Assembly: GCA_003506095.1 (NCBI GenBank)
Contig: DNWZ01000176.1
Location: 1-7,227, forward strand
Origin: Planctomycetaceae bacterium
GTDB taxonomy: Bacteria; Planctomycetota; Planctomycetia; Pirellulales; Pirellulaceae
Length of the DNA stretch: 7,227 bases
Direction of reading: 5' to 3'
The translations under genes were made by a program, and so were the position numbers. The notes under the pieces were generated by a model. The model made no database searches and was not told where the DNA came from. It saw only the letters and a program-made list of their open reading frames with translations. Of this stretch, positions 1 through 4,300 are shown piece by piece (within the stretch, counting starts at the first letter, position 1; each line of letters begins with the position of its first letter).

Positions 1-14
1 GATCTGGTTATTCG

Positions 15-1313
15 GTGCATGTAACCGCGAGCTTTGGAAAATTGATGCGGGTCGGAACAATCGTCAAAATCGCCAAAGAAAGTGCAAGACAAATCTCTCG
101 GAAATTTTTGCGATCAATTTTGCTTAGACAGCACAATCAGCAAAGCTTAACGCCCCCCTCGTGGCATAGGCTTCCGATGGCCAACCAATCCGAACTCATT
201 CTGGAGCGTTGTATCTTGCTCGACCAAATTCTGAAAAAAACTGCGATGTTATCTTTTGCGATCCTTGGATTGGGCGCCAGCATCTGGAGTCGCTATGAAG
301 TTCCATCGGGAAATCTTGCATCAGAAAGCGTAACAGCCAGCGATGCTGGCTTGAACATTTCAACTAAACCCGTTTCTGCGATTTCCGAGGCCCAACAGTT
401 CCAGGCACAAACGTCTTTCTTGCGTCACGCTTACGATTCAGAAAAAGCCTTTCTTGGCGAAGCGGTCAATGCGTTAGTTGGCCAAGCCGCAGTATCAGAG
501 ACAGTAAGAACCAATCGTTCGCAGGGCGGTTACTTGTTTATCGATATGCTTCCCGCAGTCGCAAAGCCGTTGGAGATAGCCGAACTTTCGACGCCATCCG
601 ATGGTGCGCTGGTTAGCTTGAATGTGCGCGAGGGCGACCAAGTCCAGCAAGGCGCACTGCTGGCCGTCACAGATGACCGCATCGCCGCAGCATCTTGTCG
701 CGTCGCTGAAGCAGGAGCATCTCGCGAAGCATCACTAGCAGTTGCGAAAGCAAAGCAAACGCTGGCCGAGCAATACCTGGAGAGAATCAAACAAACCTTC
801 AGCGAAAAAGCTGCTTCAGGGCTGGAACTTGATGAAGCCAGAAGTCGCTTGGAAGAAGCTCGCGCGATGCTTTTGGAAGGATACGAACTCAAACGGGAAG
901 CAAAAGCGAAGCTTGATTTGGAACAAGCCAGGTTGGATGACCACCGTCTAATGGCACCGTTTAGCGGCACAGTAACTCGCATCAAGAAACACGTTGGCGA
1001 AACACTCACTCGCGATGACGTATTGATGACTCTTGTAAATCTGTCTCGCCTGCGCGCAGAGCTTAACGTGCCTTTGCAATATATCGATCATTTTCCAACT
1101 AGTTCCACGACTCGATTGATCGCATCCCTGCCACACCAGCCCCTACTGCAGGCGACCGTCGTGCATGTTGACCCAATAATCGACGCGGCGACCAATACGT
1201 TTCGTATAGTCGTCGAGATTGACAACTCCGACCAACTATTGCCGGCGGGTTTCGCGATTCGGCTGATCGACCCTGCGTCTTCCTCTGTCGCTGCGTCACC
1301 CGTGAAAAGATAA
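15..1313 (+). CDS. HlyD/RND-type periplasmic adaptor (membrane fusion protein); 5' end uncertain
   Basis: This gene encodes an envelope adaptor that would bridge an inner-membrane transporter to an outer-membrane channel. Numbering from the GTG at 15 (432 aa), a hydrophobic anchor lies at about 76-91. The first half of a biotinyl-lipoyl domain is at about 193-220 (TPSDGALVSLNVREGDQV). A charged, Ala/Glu/Lys/Arg-rich coiled-coil hairpin spans about 222-308. The second lipoyl half is at about 311-342 (LMAPFSGTVTRIKKHVGE), and the beta-barrel at about 343-418 carries the family signature DAATNTFRIVVEIDN and LLPAGFAIRL. The protein ends just after the barrel, so it is compact. The short hairpin and the ATNTFR signature look more like RND or MacA-type adaptors than classical HlyD, but substrate cannot be assigned. 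The frame is open to the left edge. ATG 45 and ATG 177 are alternative starts; ATG 177 has AGG six bases upstream and gives a 378-aa protein with a normal short cytoplasmic tail. The giant RTX gene follows 74 bases downstream on the same strand. Confidence 0.88.
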   Translation: MHVTASFGKLMRVGTIVKIAKESARQISRKFLRSILLRQHNQQSLTPPSWHRLPMANQSELILERCILLDQILKKTAMLSFAILGLGASIWSRYEVPSGNLASESVTASDAGLNISTKPVSAISEAQQFQAQTSFLRHAYDSEKAFLGEAVNALVGQAAVSETVRTNRSQGGYLFIDMLPAVAKPLEIAELSTPSDGALVSLNVREGDQVQQGALLAVTDDRIAAASCRVAEAGASREASLAVAKAKQTLAEQYLERIKQTFSEKAASGLELDEARSRLEEARAMLLEGYELKREAKAKLDLEQARLDDHRLMAPFSGTVTRIKKHVGETLTRDDVLMTLVNLSRLRAELNVPLQYIDHFPTSSTTRLIASLPHQPLLQATVVHVDPIIDAATNTFRIVVEIDNSDQLLPAGFAIRLIDPASSSVAASPVKR

Positions 1314-1387
1314 GCATTCACTATTTCTTTATCGATCACGATTAATCGAAACTATTCACTGACCTTTTTAAAACCACGTTCCAGAAC
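1314..1387 (+). other. Intergenic spacer with a small palindrome, no clear promoter or ribosome binding site
   Basis: The 74-base gap separates the adaptor stop (TAA 1311-1313) from the giant gene's ATG at 1388. It holds a perfect 10-base palindrome CGATTAATCG at 1339-1348, which could be a small operator or chance. No strong -35/-10 pair, no GC-rich hairpin followed by a T-run, and no AGGAGG-like sequence before ATG 1388 are visible. Lack of a Shine-Dalgarno site is common in Planctomycetes. The short gap and shared strand allow co-transcription, but the sequence does not settle it. Confidence 0.3.
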
Positions 1388-4300
1388 ATGAACCAATCGC
1401 ATAACACGTCAGAGTCGCCCAACTCTCTTGAACAACCGAATCAATCAAGCGCGGTCCCAGTATCCGGCGTCAAATCGGGACGAGTGACTCCTAAAGCGAG
1501 TTTCACGTCCGACATTCTGGAACCACGCATTCTTATGTCGGCCACTTGGGTCGATTCAGATGCATTTCAAGACCAGGCAACCAATGCCGACGACGTTATG
1601 CAAGGGTCCGCTACCGACGACGTACTGTCTGGACTAGAAGGTAATGACACACTGTTCGGAAACGACGGCAACGATTCGTTGTTCGGTAATCAGGGCAACG
1701 ATCATTTACTTGGCGGCGATGGCAATGATAGGCTCAACGGTGGAACCGGCAACGACATTCTCGATGGTGGTGAAGGGAATGACGTTCTGTTAGGTGGTCA
1801 AGGCGATGATGTTATCTTAGGCGGATCCGGAAACGACTGGATTGAGGCTGGTGCTGGAGCGGATGCGATCGATGGGGGCGATGGAATCGACCGGATCGCT
1901 TACTGGGGCAGCGACGCCGGGGTAAAGATTGATCTAGAAGCACAGACGGCGAGCGGAGGCCACGCGGAAGGGGACACGCTTCAGAGCATCGAAGAGGCGG
2001 TCGGATCTAATCATAACGATGAGATCTATGGGAGCGAGGGGAACAACGCCTGGTTGCGCGGCGGCGATGGAGACGACCTTATTGACGGACGCGGTGGCGA
2101 CGACCATCTGATCGGCGATGGTGGCAACGATCATCTTATCGGCGGCGCTGGCAATGATAGGCTTAATGGCGGAACCGGCAACGACATTCTCGATGGTGGT
2201 GAAGGGAATGATGTTCTGATAGGTGGTGAAGGATTTGACACGGCGGATTATCGCGGTTCCGCGCAAAGCATTGTCGCTGACATTACTACCGGCGTTGTAA
2301 CCAGCGGCGTTGATACCGATACATTAACCAGCATCGAGCGAATTGCTGGCTCCGATTTTGATGACGTATTTGCGTTTGGCAACCCAACACCGGGTGCGAC
2401 CTATACGATCGATGGTGGCAATGGTTACAACACGATCGACCTCAGCCAATTTGCACAGAGCACTATTCAAATTTCCGACAACCAGGCGGTTGTCACGATG
2501 GCCGATGGCACCTCATTTACCATCGAGTTTAGCGATATCGATTATATTAAAACGGCCGACGGGGGATTCGCAATGTATGACGCTGCGGTGACCGCAGCGA
2601 TGTCAGACTTTGATTTAAGCCCAGTCGCAGCCTTCCTGCCTGCCAACGTAGACCTCACAGCCGGTCAGTCGATTCCACTATCCTTGAATCTCGGAAGCAG
2701 CCTTCCCACCGAGGGTGTTGAAATCCGCGTGTCGGGCCTACCAGCCGGTGCTACGCTGTCTGCGGGTCGTGATGTCGGACAAGGCGAATGGGTACTAGAT
2801 GCCGATGATGTGCAAGATTTGACGATGACGACCAATGGCTTGGTCGCTGGTGACTTCGATCTCAAAGTGACGACTAACGTCGCCAGCCCTGTGCCGCTTT
2901 ATAGCGAAGACTTCGAATCGGGCGCCAAGGGCTGGAATATCAATACCACTGAGAATAGTGGCTCCTTCACCAATGCACTTGGGCGATTCGGAGGCACTGG
3001 CGGCCAACAAGGCGTCTTCAAAATGTTTGCTGTTCCCGCTGGCGTTTCCGAAGTCGTGGTCGAATTCGATATGCTCGAACTTGATTCGTGGGATGGTGAA
3101 CAGTTTCAGGTATTCGGTAATGATAAACTGATAACCAGTGATACATATCAAGGCGCCGGTCGAGGCACGGATCAGGGTAGTCGGTTCGCTGTGTCAGATA
3201 CACAAAACATTGGCAACCAAGGCTTCAGTGGCTGGACCGACCAACGACACAGCTATCGAATCGTTTTGCCTGTTGAGAATGGAATGGTCAAACTCGGATT
3301 CGGATCAACACTGAACCAGTCGATTGCTGACGAATCTTGGGCAATCGACAACCTAGTCATTCAAGCAAACACCTCGATCACCACCATGATCGAGCTGGAA
3401 ATCGAGCCGGCCGTCAAAATGACCGCCCTTGCAGACGGTGATCTCGCTGATGGCCCTGTCAACCTGCGGTTAGACGCCGTAGGTACGGAACTAGGAACGC
3501 TGAAATCGGTGCGAATCGAAAATGTACCAGAGACCATGTTTCTCTCATCCGGTAACAAGCTGCCTGACGGTTCCTGGGAACTGACGCCTGACCAGCTCAG
3601 TAATTTGCAAGCCGCTGGCGAACTTGAAGGGGCAGTGAATCTGACAATTAAGTCGACCTTCGAGACATCAGGAACAATCTATGCCGAGGACTTTGAAGAT
3701 GGCGCATCGGGATGGAGCAGTAATGCCGTGACCAACGGCGGCGAATCGATGACTAATTTCTTGGGGCGATTCAATGAAATTGCCGGAAATGATCGTGGTG
3801 GCCAATCCGTCTATAAAGTTTTCGACGCCCCCCCGGGTGTTACAGAAGTACAGGTTCAATTCGACTTCCTTGAAATCGATTCGTGGGATGGAGAACAGTT
3901 TCGTGTATTTGCAAACAATCAGCTGATCTCTGCACAGAGCTTTACTCACCACTTCAGCCGAATTACAGATTGGGTGAACCCTAACCAAGACAGTGTCAAG
4001 GAACATTCCGTCGCGTTGGACGATGGAACAAAAAACCAGGGTTTTAGTGGATGGTCGGATCAACGGCATCGTTACACCTTGACCGTTCCGGTGGAAAACG
4101 GGCAATTCAAGCTCGGGTTCGGTTCGACGCTCGACCAAGGGCCGGGCGATGAATCTTGGGGAATCGATAATCTAAAAATTACGGCAACACAGGTTGTTGA
4201 AACCAATACTGCGGTAACTGTAAACAGCCGTCAGGTACTTGGGACAGCAGGCAACGACACGTTTATCGCCGGCAGCGACGCCGAGGCGTTTATCGGTAAA

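Noticed and set aside
1..24. Possible tail of an upstream gene ending at TAA 22-24 (frame reading DLVIRCM)
   Set aside because: Only seven codons are visible, which is too little to support a gene.
530..1009. 159-residue open frame on the minus strand inside the adaptor gene
   Set aside because: It lies fully antisense to a well-supported coding region, is Ser/Ala-rich low complexity, and has no recognisable domain. It is a shadow of codon use.
1339..1348. Palindrome CGATTAATCG as an operator or terminator
   Set aside because: Ten AT-rich bases with no loop cannot form a terminator hairpin, and there is no second copy to support a regulator site. It is noted only within the spacer description.
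1604..2257. Regular short DNA periodicity that could suggest a CRISPR array or minisatellite
   Set aside because: The period is 27 bases (nine codons), there are no constant repeats with unique spacers, and the translation gives RTX nonapeptides.
2343..2591. 82-residue plus-strand frame in another register
   Set aside because: It overlaps the giant gene out of frame and has no domain or ribosome binding site.
3828..3834. Run of seven C as a possible phase-variation slippage site
   Set aside because: A single short C7 tract encoding Ala-Pro-Pro in a conserved module is within chance expectation, and no alternative frame of interest follows.
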